Shown: one piece after another, positions 37,403 to 45,677 of the stretch | Layout of the letters: every line of letters starts with the position of its first letter | Position numbering within the stretch: position 1 is the stretch's first letter | Source: Rhodopseudomonas julia | GTDB lineage: Bacteria; Pseudomonadota; Alphaproteobacteria; Rhizobiales; Afifellaceae | DNA length: 64,000 nucleotides | Direction: 5' to 3' | Assembly (NCBI RefSeq): GCF_030813515.1 | Contig: NZ_JAUSUK010000001.1 | Location: 1,054,001 to 1,118,000 of the forward strand | The notes under the pieces: model-generated | The model's database searches: none | Told to the model about the DNA's origin: nothing | The model's input: only the letters and a program-made list of their open reading frames with translations | Position numbers and translations under genes: made by a program

Positions 37403-37993
37403 CTACATCACCCCGACGAAGATGCGGTCGAGGCTCACCTCGATCAAAATCCCGATCAAGAGCTGCAGCAGAACGACCGGCACCGCCATCATCACCGGCA
37501 CGGCAAGCGCAGTGCGCACCACCAGATAGGAAAAGCGCAAGGCGACCACAAACAGCGCGAGCAGGAGGAAGGAGAGAACCGGGAGCGGCACGAAGCCTGT
37601 CGCGTGGAGCGCGTGCGGCAGCGCGAACATACCGGCGATAATCACCGCACTCCAATTGCGGGCCACGATGAACGGCACATAGTGCGTGGCGACCCCGAGC
37701 GGACGGGCCACCAGCGCGAAGAAGATCGGAAATGCGATCCAATCGAGCGCCAGGCCGAACAATCGCAAAGAGACGAAACTGCCGGCCAGAACCGTCACGG
37801 CGTGATCGGTCGCCGTCAGGGCAATTTTCTCGGAGGAGATCGCAATGAGCGTGAACGGAATGATGAGGATGACCGCACCGAACGAACGCCAGAACCCCTC
37901 CAGCGTCAAATCGAGTTCCTGCAGCCCTTCGGCCCGGCCGTTCATCACCTTCCAGGCGCCGGTGACTTGTTGGATGCAGTAAGAGAAGATCAT
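37403..37993 (-). CDS. Unidentified integral membrane protein, last gene of the dap run
   Basis: 196 residues starting MIFSYCIQQVTGAWKVMNG. Five or so hydrophobic spans are visible (FGAVILIIPFTLIAI, a second near residue 80, one around FPIFFALVA, LPVLSFLLLALFVVALRF and VPVMMAVPVVLLQLLIGI). I do not recognise the family. Proteins of this type lie between truA and dapE in related alphaproteobacteria as hypothetical proteins. Its ATG overlaps the dapE stop by 4 bp (ATGA), so it is translated as part of the dap operon. Transport of a precursor is conceivable but not supported by any motif. Confidence 0.75.
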   Translation of the reverse strand: MIFSYCIQQVTGAWKVMNGRAEGLQELDLTLEGFWRSFGAVILIIPFTLIAISSEKIALTATDHAVTVLAGSFVSLRLFGLALDWIAFPIFFALVARPLGVATHYVPFIVARNWSAVIIAGMFALPHALHATGFVPLPVLSFLLLALFVVALRFSYLVVRTALAVPVMMAVPVVLLQLLIGILIEVSLDRIFVGVM

Positions 37994-39156
37994 TGCGTGC
38001 GGGCGAAGATGCTGTCCAGAAAAGCTTCGTAAATGCGCGTCAGCTCCTCGAGATCGGCGGCGGGCACCCTCTCGTCGGTCTGATGCATCGTGGAGCCGAC
38101 GAGGCCGAGCTCCACGACCGGGCAATAATCCTTGATAAAGCGCGCATCCGATGTCCCGCCCCCCGTCGACAGGCGCGGGCGCGCGCCGACGATGGCGGAA
38201 ACGGCGCTGCTGAGGCTGCCGATCAGCGCCTCATCACGGGCGAGAAAGGAATCGCTCGGCGGTTGCCCCTCTTCCAGGCTCCAATGGATCTCGCCTTTTG
38301 CCGCCTCGCTCAGCCGTCTTTCGACCTCAGCGCGCAGGCTTTGACGCGTCCAGCAATCATTGAAGCGGCTGTTGAAGCGCGCCCGCGCCTCTCCGGGAAT
38401 GACGTTCCAGGCGTTATTGCCCGTCGCAACGTCAACCACCTCGAGCGTCGAAGGCTCGAAATGCTCGCTCCCCGCATCGAGCGGCGTCGCCGTCAGCCCC
38501 TTGAGCAGCGTCATTAAGCGAGGCACCGCGTTTTCGGCGAGATGCGGATAGGCAGCGTGGCCTTGCCGTCCATGCGCGATGATGGTCGCAGAATAGCTGC
38601 CGCGCCGGCCGATTTTCACTTGATCTCCGACCCAGTCGGAAGATGTCGGCTCGCCGACGAGCGCGCCCGAGAATTCATGTCCTCGGGTTTTCGCCCAATC
38701 GAGGAGCTTGGCCGTGCCGTTGATGCCGGGGCCTTCTTCATCGCCCGTGATGAGGAAGGAAAAGCGCCCCGAAAAGTCGCCACGGCGTGCTTTGAAACGC
38801 GAGAAGGCGGCGACCATCGCCGCAATCGCCCCCTTCATATCGACGGCGCCGCGGCCGTAAACGAGGTTCTCCTCGAGCGCGCCAGAAAAAGGCGGATGCC
38901 GCCAGGCGGCCTCCTCTCCGGGCGGCACCACATCGACATGACCGGCAAAAGTGAGATGGTAATCACCCTCGCCGATCACAGCGAAGAGGTTTTCCACGTC
39001 CGGTGTGGCGACGTCGGAAAAAACCGGTCGATCGACCGAAAAACCGAGCGGCTTCAGTGCCGCCTCGAGGACGTCGAGCGCCGGCGCCGCCTCCGGCGTC
39101 ACCGAAGGCGCACGAATGAGATCGCGCGCCAGCTGGACGGGGTCGATCGCAGTCAC
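37990..39156 (-). CDS. dapE: Succinyl-diaminopimelate desuccinylase
   Basis: 388 residues starting with VTAIDPVQLARDLIRAPSVTP from a GTG that overlaps the upstream DUF805 stop by 4 bp; longer in-frame starts would run into that gene. Metallopeptidase M20 motifs: TFAGHVDVVPPG (zinc His and catalytic Asp, near residue 70), GRGAVDMKGAIAAM (bridging Asp near 104), TGDEEGPGINGT (catalytic Glu near 138) and GEPTSSDWVGD. The final motif STMHQTDERVPAADLEELT holds the last zinc His. It removes succinate in the lysine/meso-diaminopimelate pathway. Same operon as dapD. Confidence 0.96.
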   Translation of the reverse strand: MTAIDPVQLARDLIRAPSVTPEAAPALDVLEAALKPLGFSVDRPVFSDVATPDVENLFAVIGEGDYHLTFAGHVDVVPPGEEAAWRHPPFSGALEENLVYGRGAVDMKGAIAAMVAAFSRFKARRGDFSGRFSFLITGDEEGPGINGTAKLLDWAKTRGHEFSGALVGEPTSSDWVGDQVKIGRRGSYSATIIAHGRQGHAAYPHLAENAVPRLMTLLKGLTATPLDAGSEHFEPSTLEVVDVATGNNAWNVIPGEARARFNSRFNDCWTRQSLRAEVERRLSEAAKGEIHWSLEEGQPPSDSFLARDEALIGSLSSAVSAIVGARPRLSTGGGTSDARFIKDYCPVVELGLVGSTMHQTDERVPAADLEELTRIYEAFLDSIFARTQ

Positions 39157-39491
39157 GGAATGAGACGCGTTTCCGGGGGAGGACCCCAACTGTTGGCGTC
39201 CGGCTCTCCCTCCAGCAGGCCGAGATCGACGATGGCCCAGATCGGTCCGATCACCGGGATCAGAATGATGAGCGCCCACCAGCCGGAGCGGCCGCGGTCG
39301 TGAAAACGTTTCACGTGACAGGCGATGCCGGCAAGAAAGAGAAAGACGGAAATCAGAAAAGCGATCAGCCCGTCATTGCCGAAAAGCAGCGTCGCGAGCA
39401 GAGAGACGATGAAGAGGCCGATGACGCCGATCCACCAATCCTTGCGTGCAATGCGCCCTTCGAAACTCGTATAGAGGTACTTCCAGTCCAT
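39153..39491 (-). CDS. DUF805 membrane protein (copy 1)
   Basis: 112 residues. DUF805 signature: start FEGRIARKDWWIGVIGLFIV, three to four short membrane spans, and the motif VKRFHDRGRSGWWALIILIP near residue 64, then GPIWAIVDLGLLEGEPDANSWG. DUF805 proteins are small inner-membrane proteins of unknown function. It overlaps dapE by 4 bp and follows the second DUF805 copy by 12 bp, so both are in the dapD-to-dapE operon. Confidence 0.88.
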   Translation of the reverse strand: MDWKYLYTSFEGRIARKDWWIGVIGLFIVSLLATLLFGNDGLIAFLISVFLFLAGIACHVKRFHDRGRSGWWALIILIPVIGPIWAIVDLGLLEGEPDANSWGPPPETRLIP

Positions 39492-39503
39492 CCTCGGCCT
39501 CCC

Positions 39504-39869
39504 TCAACTCGGCGGCAGGTTCGGGGCCTCGCCAAACCTGTTGCGTCCGCCGGTGCCCCGCACGACACCGAAAGCAATGGTAGCGAAAATCGACAGAACG
39601 GGAACGAGTAGGATCGCCGCAAAGGCGCCCGTCGCGTTGAAATCGTGCAGCCGCTTCACGCCGATGGCGATGGAGCAGACCATTCCGACGATCAGAGCGA
39701 AGCTAGCGAGCGTGGGATTCTGGAAGGTGACATCCCCCGTCTGCGGGTGGACGTCCGGCTGCAGCAGGAAGGCGAGCACCGCCACCACGCCGAAATTGGC
39801 GAGCCAGTAGACTTCGCGGCCGATGCGGCCATCAAAGCGGAAGAAAAGCCAAAGCAGGCTGCGCGCCAT
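39504..39869 (-). CDS. DUF805 membrane protein (copy 2)
   Basis: 121 residues. It has the same architecture as the next gene: LFFRFDGRIGREVYWLANFG at the start, hydrophobic spans and a KRLHDFNATGAFAAILLVP motif, in which the family Gly-Arg-Ser-Gly is changed to Asn-Ala-Thr-Gly. The two copies are clearly diverged paralogs (the shared motif plus start, little else). Located 27 bp after dapD. It may form a heteromer with copy 1; this is inference. Confidence 0.85.
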   Translation of the reverse strand: MARSLLWLFFRFDGRIGREVYWLANFGVVAVLAFLLQPDVHPQTGDVTFQNPTLASFALIVGMVCSIAIGVKRLHDFNATGAFAAILLVPVLSIFATIAFGVVRGTGGRNRFGEAPNLPPS

Positions 39870-39896
39870 CTTGCCTCCAAATGCTGGCGGGACGCG

Positions 39897-40745
39897 TCAG
39901 CTGCGCAAGAGCTCGTTGATCGAGGTCTTGGCGCGGGTGCGCTCATCGACGCGTTTGACGATGACGGCGCAATAAAGCTGCGGCCCCCAGTTTTCCCCCG
40001 GCAGGTTCTTGCTGGGCATCGTGCCGGGTACGACCACAGAATATGGGGGCACTTCCCCGATAAACACCTCACCGGTGTTGCGATCGACGATTTTTGTCGA
40101 AGCGCCGAGATAGACGCCCATCGACAAGACCGAGCCCTGGCGCACGATGACGCCTTCGGCGACCTCGGCACGCGCACCGATGAAGCAATCGTCCTCGATG
40201 ACGACCGGTCCGGCCTGCAGGGGCTCCAGCACACCGCCGATGCCCGCACCGCCCGAAAGATGCACATTCTTGCCGATCTGCGCACAGGAGCCGACTGTCG
40301 CCCAGGTGTCGATCATCGCCCCCTCGCCGACATAGGCGCCGAGATTGACGAAAGAGGGCATCAAAACAGCGCCCGGCGCGATGAAGGCGGAGCGGCGCAC
40401 CACGCAATGCGGCACTGCCCGAAATCCTGCGCTCTCGAAATCCGCGGCCCCCCAGCCGGCAAATTTCGACGGCACCTTGTCCCACCACGCGGCGCCACCC
40501 GGCCCGCCCTCGATCACCGACATTGGCGTCAGGCGGAAGGAAAGGAGCACCGCCTTCTTCAGCCATTGATTGACGTGCCAGTTGCCGTCAGGTCCCGGCG
40601 CGGCCACACGCTCCTCGCCGCTGTCGAGAAGATCGAGCGCCGCATCGACGGCATCGCGCACGGGTCCTTGCGTCTCCGGGCTGAGCTCGCCGCGCTTTTC
40701 GAAGGCCTCGTCGATGGTCGCCGCGAGTTCGATGTGATCGGCCAT
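39897..40745 (-). CDS. dapD: 2,3,4,5-tetrahydropyridine-2,6-dicarboxylate N-succinyltransferase
   Basis: 282 residues starting [18 protein letters not shown]. The C-terminal two-thirds is a left-handed beta-helix built from hexapeptide repeats ([32 protein letters not shown], near residues 170-230). Typical DapD markers include [15 protein letters not shown] and [10 protein letters not shown]. It transfers succinyl from succinyl-CoA in the DAP pathway. First gene of the minus-strand run dapD-DUF805-DUF805-dapE-membrane protein. Confidence 0.97.
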   Translation of the reverse strand: MADHIELAATIDEAFEKRGELSPETQGPVRDAVDAALDLLDSGEERVAAPGPDGNWHVNQWLKKAVLLSFRLTPMSVIEGGPGGAAWWDKVPSKFAGWGAADFESAGFRAVPHCVVRRSAFIAPGAVLMPSFVNLGAYVGEGAMIDTWATVGSCAQIGKNVHLSGGAGIGGVLEPLQAGPVVIEDDCFIGARAEVAEGVIVRQGSVLSMGVYLGASTKIVDRNTGEVFIGEVPPYSVVVPGTMPSKNLPGENWGPQLYCAVIVKRVDERTRAKTSINELLRS

Positions 40746-40907
40746 TTTCTTCGTCTTCTCCTGCCGGTGAGTTGCTGCCGGTCTTGCCCATATCGGTGCT
40801 GCGGTGGCGTAAGCCGGGCTGGCCGCCGCGTCAATTGCCACAGATCCTCCCTTCGCGCCGGTGGCGGCAGATGTTAGAGCCTCACCCAGGCTCTAGGTCA
40901 CGAGATC

Positions 40908-41327
40908 ATGTCCGGCTTTTCTCTCCATCCCCGGCTCGCCGCGGATACGTTTCCGATCACCGCCTTCCCGCTCTGCCATGTCCGGTTGATGAACGACGCC
41001 ACCTATCCATGGCTCATCCTGGTGCCGGCTCGGCCCGAGCTTGCCGAGATCATCGATCTCGATGCTGCGCAGCAGAACATCTTGACCTCCGAGATCGACG
41101 CGGCGGCGCGAGCGCTCAAGCAGGTGACAGGCTGCGACAAGCTCAATGTCGCCGCCCTCGGCAATGAGGTGCGCCAGCTTCACATCCACGTCATCGCCCG
41201 TTTCGTTGGCGACCCGGCCTGGCCGAAACCCGTGTGGGGCGCCGTTCCTGCAAGACCCTATGCCCCGGACGCGAGAGACCAGATCATCCGCCGTCTGCAA
41301 GATGCCTTCACGGCCATCTCGGCCTGA
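40908..41327 (+). CDS. HIT-domain protein
   Basis: 139 residues. The histidine triad region reads LHIHVIARF (near residues 93-101), where the His-x-His-x pattern is kept but the third His position has Ala-Arg in place of the usual His. HIT hydrolases act on nucleotide phosphoramidates or dinucleoside polyphosphates; the altered third position may change or weaken activity. The N-terminal LCHVRLMNDATYPWLILVP is family-typical. nudC follows 9 bp after its stop, so a shared nucleotide-hydrolysing function is likely. Divergent from dapD. Confidence 0.9.
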   Translation: MSGFSLHPRLAADTFPITAFPLCHVRLMNDATYPWLILVPARPELAEIIDLDAAQQNILTSEIDAAARALKQVTGCDKLNVAALGNEVRQLHIHVIARFVGDPAWPKPVWGAVPARPYAPDARDQIIRRLQDAFTAISA

Positions 41328-41336
41328 GATCGCGCA

Positions 41337-42293
41337 ATGTCCTCCGATTTCTTCGACCGCCCCTTCCTTGAGATGAGCGCCGCAAACGGCTTCGCTGGAA
41401 ACATCCTCGACCGGCAGAGCGAGCATCGCGCGGAACATGCGGTCGAAACCGCGCTCGGCGCGCCAGATGCGCGAATCCACCTCTTTTGCGAGGACCGCGC
41501 TCTCGTGAAGATCGCTGCCGAGCCGCAGGCCGCCTTCACGTTTAAGGAGGCCGAGGCCCTCGGCTTCGACCCTGCTACCCTCATTCTTCTCGGATTTGCC
41601 GACGCAACGCCTCGACTTGCCGCCATGGCGATGCCGCGAGACGAATGGCCGGAGCCGCTGCGGGCGATCGATCTTCGCTCGCTTGCCGTCCAGGGCCTCC
41701 TGTCCGCAGACAATCTCGGCGCGCTCGCCCAGGCGCGATCACTTCTCGCCTGGCATCAGAACCACCGTTTCTGCGCCAGATGCGGCAGCGAGACGGAGAT
41801 GCGGGCAGGCGGCGTGAAGCGGCACTGTCCATCCTGTGAGAGAGAGCATTTTCCGCGCACCGATCCCGTCGTCATCATGCTCGTCATCGACTCCGCGCAA
41901 AACCATGAAGCGTGCCTTCTCGGCCGCCAGCACCGCTTTCAGCCCGGAATGTATTCGGCGCTTGCCGGCTTTCTAGAGCCGGGAGAGACGATCGAAGCGG
42001 CAGTGCGGCGCGAGATCGCCGAGGAGGCCGGAATCAGGACGGGGCACGTGCGTTACCATTCCAGCCAGCCCTGGCCATTCGTCTCCTCGCTGATGATCGG
42101 CTGCCATGCGGAGGCCGCCTCCAACGAGATCACGCGTGACGAGAGCGAGCTCGAAGATTGCCGCTGGTTCACCCGCGAAGAGGTGCGGCGGATGCTCGCC
42201 GGCACGCATCCCGACGGTTTGACGGCACCGCCCGAAATGGCGATCGCGCACCGCCTCATTGCGGACTGGGCCGATTGGGCGGAGGCAAAATAG
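41337..42293 (+). CDS. nudC: NAD(+) diphosphatase / NADH pyrophosphatase NudC
   Basis: 318 residues. The zinc ribbon has CARCG and CPSCE (near residues 142-165), the Nudix box is GFLEPGETIEAAVRREIAEEAGI (near residues 211-233; given in part, GxxxxxEx7REUxEEAGI form) and the NudC-specific SQPWPF motif is present (near 241). It hydrolyses NADH/NAD and can decap NAD-capped RNA. The N-terminal domain of about 130 residues is family-typical. Operon with the HIT gene. Confidence 0.95.
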   Translation: MSSDFFDRPFLEMSAANGFAGNILDRQSEHRAEHAVETALGAPDARIHLFCEDRALVKIAAEPQAAFTFKEAEALGFDPATLILLGFADATPRLAAMAMPRDEWPEPLRAIDLRSLAVQGLLSADNLGALAQARSLLAWHQNHRFCARCGSETEMRAGGVKRHCPSCEREHFPRTDPVVIMLVIDSAQNHEACLLGRQHRFQPGMYSALAGFLEPGETIEAAVRREIAEEAGIRTGHVRYHSSQPWPFVSSLMIGCHAEAASNEITRDESELEDCRWFTREEVRRMLAGTHPDGLTAPPEMAIAHRLIADWADWAEAK

Positions 42294-42334
42294 CGAGCGC
42301 CTCGCGGCCCTCGCCCTTTCCCTATCCTACCCCC

Positions 42335-43231
42335 TTACGCCCCGCGCGAGGGCCTGAGCGCCCGGTTCGCTTCCGGCTCGGCCTGATGGGCGCGAAACGG
42401 ATCGGCCGGATAGACGCCGACGACCCGGAACTCGGCTGAGAAGAACTGCAGCTCTTCCAGTGCGAGCGCCACCATCGGATCGTCCGGATGGCCTTCGACA
42501 TCGGCATAGAACTGGGTGGCGAAGAAGGTGCCGCCGAGCTGATAGCTCTCGAGCTTCGTCATGTTCACGCCATTGGTCGCAAACCCGCCCAGCGCCTTGT
42601 AGAGCGCAGCCGGAACGTTGCGGACGCGGAAGATGAAGGTGGTGACGGCGGGCCCAGCCTCGATCGCCGGCTCCTGCGGTTCCCGCGACAGGATGATGAA
42701 GCGTGTGGTGTTGTGCGCCTCGTCCTCGATGTCCTCGGCTAGAATGTCGAGGCCGTAAACCTCGGCCGCAAGGCGTGTCGCGATTGCCGCGCGGCTCTTG
42801 TCACCAAGGTCTGCCACCTGATGGGCGGAGCCTGCAGTATCGGCGGCCACTTCCGCCTTCAGCCCATTGGCGCGCAGGAATTTGCGGCACTGGCCGAGCG
42901 CCATGACATGACTTTGTACCGTCTTCACGTCCTCAAGGCGCGCGCCTTTGACGGCGAGAAGCTGGTGGCGGATCGGCAGGAAATATTCGCCGATGATGGA
43001 GAGCGTCGAGGACGGCAGGAGGTGGTGAATGTCCGCAACCCGGCCGGCGACGGAATTCTCGATCGGGATCATGCCGAGATCGGCCTCGCCCGTCTCAATC
43101 GCCTGAAAGCAATCCTCGAAGGTTGCGAGCGGCACCGCCTCGGCCGCCGGAAACACATCCTGACAGGCGATGTGCGAGTTGGCGCCGGGTTCTCCCTGGA
43201 AGACGACCCGGCGGGCCTCAGCCATGTTCAT
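42335..43231 (-). CDS. pheA: Prephenate dehydratase
   Basis: 298 residues, a monofunctional PheA. The PDT domain starts [15 protein letters not shown], includes [11 protein letters not shown] (near residue 57) and ends with HNTTRFIIL, the catalytic Thr-Arg-Phe motif. The C-terminal ACT domain binds phenylalanine for feedback control, with the [20 protein letters not shown] segment (Glu-Ser-Tyr-Gln). It makes phenylpyruvate. The ATG overlaps the kdsB stop by 4 bp. Catalytic and regulatory domains are complete. Confidence 0.96.
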   Translation of the reverse strand: MNMAEARRVVFQGEPGANSHIACQDVFPAAEAVPLATFEDCFQAIETGEADLGMIPIENSVAGRVADIHHLLPSSTLSIIGEYFLPIRHQLLAVKGARLEDVKTVQSHVMALGQCRKFLRANGLKAEVAADTAGSAHQVADLGDKSRAAIATRLAAEVYGLDILAEDIEDEAHNTTRFIILSREPQEPAIEAGPAVTTFIFRVRNVPAALYKALGGFATNGVNMTKLESYQLGGTFFATQFYADVEGHPDDPMVALALEELQFFSAEFRVVGVYPADPFRAHQAEPEANRALRPSRGA

Positions 43232-43965
43232 TCCGCTTCTCCTGCAAGGATGGCGCGTGCGCGCTCCAGATCCGCCATTGTGTCGACGCCGAGCGGGACC
43301 GTTTCGACGATCGCAGCATCGATGCGCATGCCGTTTTCGAGCGCCCGCAGCTGCTCCAGCTTTTCGCGACGCTCCAGAATGCCTGGCGGCAATACGACAA
43401 AACGTTGCAGAGCGGCCCGCCGATAGACATAAAGTCCAATGTGATGAAACAGCGGTCCCTCGCCGTAAGGCGCCGTCGTGCGGGTGAAATAAAGCGCACG
43501 CAGCCGGTCTGGCGCGACGGGCGTGCCGACGATTTTCACGACATTGGGGTTCGTCCGCTCACCTTCTTCGGAAATCTCGGCCGTGAGCGTGGAAATGGCC
43601 ACTTCCGGATCGGCGAGGGGTTTCAGAGCCGCAGCGAGCGTCGCCGGATCGAGCGTCGGCAGATCGCCCTGCATATTGACGATCACGTCGTGCCGGCCTT
43701 CCGGATCGAATGTCTCGAGCGCTTCGGCAATGCGATCGGAGCCGGAAGGATGGTCGGCGCGTGTCATGATGGCGATCGCGCCAGCCGCTTCGGCCGCCTC
43801 GGCGATGCGCTTCTCGTCGGTCGCCACGACGACCGGTCCGAGCCCGGCCTCACGGCCGCGATCCACCACATGGGCGATCATCGGACGGCCGGCGATATCG
43901 GCGAGTGGTTTTTCCGGCAGCCGCGTGGCGGCAAGCCGTGCCGGGATAACGATGAGAGGATTCAT
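43228..43965 (-). CDS. kdsB: 3-deoxy-manno-octulosonate cytidylyltransferase
   Basis: 245 residues starting [20 protein letters not shown], which contains the CTP-binding arginine/lysine pattern. Also visible: [24 protein letters not shown] (near residue 92), [11 protein letters not shown] with the metal-binding Asp, and [11 protein letters not shown]. It activates KDO with CMP for lipid A/core assembly. The next in-frame start upstream (GTG 43986) lacks support and is not used. Overlaps pheA by 4 bp; this LPS-phenylalanine pairing is common in Hyphomicrobiales. Confidence 0.96.
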   Translation of the reverse strand: MNPLIVIPARLAATRLPEKPLADIAGRPMIAHVVDRGREAGLGPVVVATDEKRIAEAAEAAGAIAIMTRADHPSGSDRIAEALETFDPEGRHDVIVNMQGDLPTLDPATLAAALKPLADPEVAISTLTAEISEEGERTNPNVVKIVGTPVAPDRLRALYFTRTTAPYGEGPLFHHIGLYVYRRAALQRFVVLPPGILERREKLEQLRALENGMRIDAAIVETVPLGVDTMADLERARAILAGEAE

Positions 43966-44124
43966 CGAAAATTCATCGAGATACACTGGAAAGGAACTTC
44001 GGCGGCGGGCTTATACGCCCGCGATGGAACCGTCAAACCGAGAGCTTCAACGCTCTCAGCCTTGCCTCCCGGGTGTGGTGCGCCCTATTTGCAGCCCGGC
44101 CAATAAAGCGGAGTAGAGATTTCA

Positions 44125-45507
44125 ATGCATTCGCCCGCCTGGAACACCTATGCAATGGCGATCCTGGGGACGCTGCTGGTCGCCTTCGGCCTGTCTGTTC
44201 TCGGAGATATGCTGTTTGAATCGCCGGAGCTGGACGAGCCCGGCTACGTCATCGCAACAGCCCAAGAGGACAGCGGCAGCGAAGCCGCCGCCGAGCCCAC
44301 GGGCCCGGAACCTCTGCCGGTTCGCCTTGCCAATGCCGACACGGATGCCGGACAGCGTACCGCCAAGCAATGCGTGGCTTGCCACAACTTCCAAAAGGGC
44401 GAAGGCAACAAAATCGGTCCGCTGCTCTGGAACGTCGTCGGACGTCCCGTCGCGTCGGAGGACGGCTTCAGCTACACCGACGCCATGCGGGAATTCGCCA
44501 AGACCGAAGGCGAATGGACGTTTGACCATCTCGACAATTACCTGACCAATCCGAAGGGTACGGTGCCCGGAACGGCGATGAATTTCGCCGGCATCAAGGA
44601 CGATCAGGACCGCGCCAACGTCATTGCCTATCTGCACACGCTCTCCGACGATCCTCTGCCTCTGCCCGAGCCGGAAGCCGCGTCGGCCGAAGGCGGCGAC
44701 GAAGCCGCTGCATCTGAAGGCGAAGCTGAAGGAACGCAGGCCGAGGCGACGCCGGAAGAGACACCAGCTCCTGCCGCCGCCACCGGCGACGGGACGCCCG
44801 CTCCGGAAGGCGAAGTGACGGAAGAGACGGCCCAATCGGCAACCGAACAGGGTGCTTCCGATGTGCCGAGCGGCAATGCCGGCCAAGAGCAGGCACAGGG
44901 CGAGCAGGCACAGGGCGAGCAGGCACAGGGCGAGCAGGCACAGGGCGAGCAGGCACAGGGCGAGCAGGCACAGGGCGAGCAGGCAGGTCAACAGGCGGGC
45001 GAGCAGCCCACGGCATCGCAGCCCGAGAACGCGCAGCAGGCCCCGCAGCAGTCTGAGGCCGCGCCATCACCAGCAGGTCAGGAGACGGCCGAAGCCCAGC
45101 AGCAGCCCGAGGCGCCTGCGGCGAACCAGGAGCCGCCGAGCCCGACGGTCGCCATGATCGCCGATGCCTCACCGGAGGCTGGCGAGAAGGTCGCCGCGCA
45201 GTGCCGCGCCTGCCATACCTTCGACAAGGGCGGCGCCAACCGCATCGGCCCGAACCTCTGGGAAATCGTCAATCGTCCAGCCGCAGCGCATGAAGGCTTC
45301 AAGTACACGGATGCCATGAAGCAGCATGCGCAGGAGATCGGGACCTGGACCTACAACCATCTCGACACCTACCTCGCCGATCCGCGCGGCGTGGTGCCGG
45401 GCACGAAGATGATCTTCGCCGGCGTGAAGAAGGACGAGGACCGCGCGGCGCTTCTCGCCTATCTACGCACGTTGTCCGACAATCCGGCACCGTTGCCTGG
45501 GCAATGA
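44125..45507 (+). CDS. Membrane-anchored cytochrome with two c-type heme domains
   Basis: 460 residues. An uncleaved N-terminal anchor (MAILGTLLVAFGLSVLGDML) is followed by two class I cytochrome c domains. Domain 1 has CVACH near residue 86 with axial Met in GTAMNFAGI; domain 2 has CRACH near residue 358 with axial Met in GTKMIFAGV. Each resembles the alphaproteobacterial CycM/c552 type. The two are joined by about 170 residues of Ala/Glu/Gln/Pro-rich disordered linker containing the EQAQG repeat. Single-heme relatives are common; this two-domain form suggests a long-reach electron shuttle in the periplasm between respiratory complexes. Stands alone, with its own strong terminator. Confidence 0.92.
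   Translation: MHSPAWNTYAMAILGTLLVAFGLSVLGDMLFESPELDEPGYVIATAQEDSGSEAAAEPTGPEPLPVRLANADTDAGQRTAKQCVACHNFQKGEGNKIGPLLWNVVGRPVASEDGFSYTDAMREFAKTEGEWTFDHLDNYLTNPKGTVPGTAMNFAGIKDDQDRANVIAYLHTLSDDPLPLPEPEAASAEGGDEAAASEGEAEGTQAEATPEETPAPAAATGDGTPAPEGEVTEETAQSATEQGASDVPSGNAGQEQAQGEQAQGEQAQGEQAQGEQAQGEQAQGEQAGQQAGEQPTASQPENAQQAPQQSEAAPSPAGQETAEAQQQPEAPAANQEPPSPTVAMIADASPEAGEKVAAQCRACHTFDKGGANRIGPNLWEIVNRPAAAHEGFKYTDAMKQHAQEIGTWTYNHLDTYLADPRGVVPGTKMIFAGVKKDEDRAALLAYLRTLSDNPAPLPGQ
44887..44985 (+). repeat. Six perfect 15-bp tandem repeats plus a partial copy
   Basis: Unit GAGCAGGCACAGGGC repeated six times without a mismatch (44887-44976) with nine more matching bases. It encodes EQAQG inside the cytochrome linker. 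The unit length is a multiple of three, so copy-number change keeps the frame. Perfect identity suggests recent expansion by slippage. Confidence 0.97.
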
Positions 45508-45538
45508 GCCCTTGCAGCCGGACAAAATGACCCTGTTG

Positions 45539-45567
45539 ACGCCGCGGCTTTGCCGCGGCGTTCTTTT
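45539..45567 (+). terminator. Rho-independent terminator after the cytochrome gene
   Basis: ACGCCGCGGC (45539-45548) and GCCGCGGCGT (45552-45561) form a 10-bp stem with a TTT loop, followed by TTCTTTT. Confidence 0.9.
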
Positions 45568-45677
45568 GTCTGGCGAAACAACGGGTTAAATTTTCGTCAG
45601 ATCGCGTCTCGGCGGGTGAAACGCGATCCGTCGGCGCTTATCATGATGTTCCGAAACAGCGAGATTCGGCCTCTTCC

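Noticed and set aside
44887-44985. Short tandem repeats considered as a CRISPR array
   Set aside because: The 15-bp units are contiguous without spacers and encode a regular EQAQG protein repeat.
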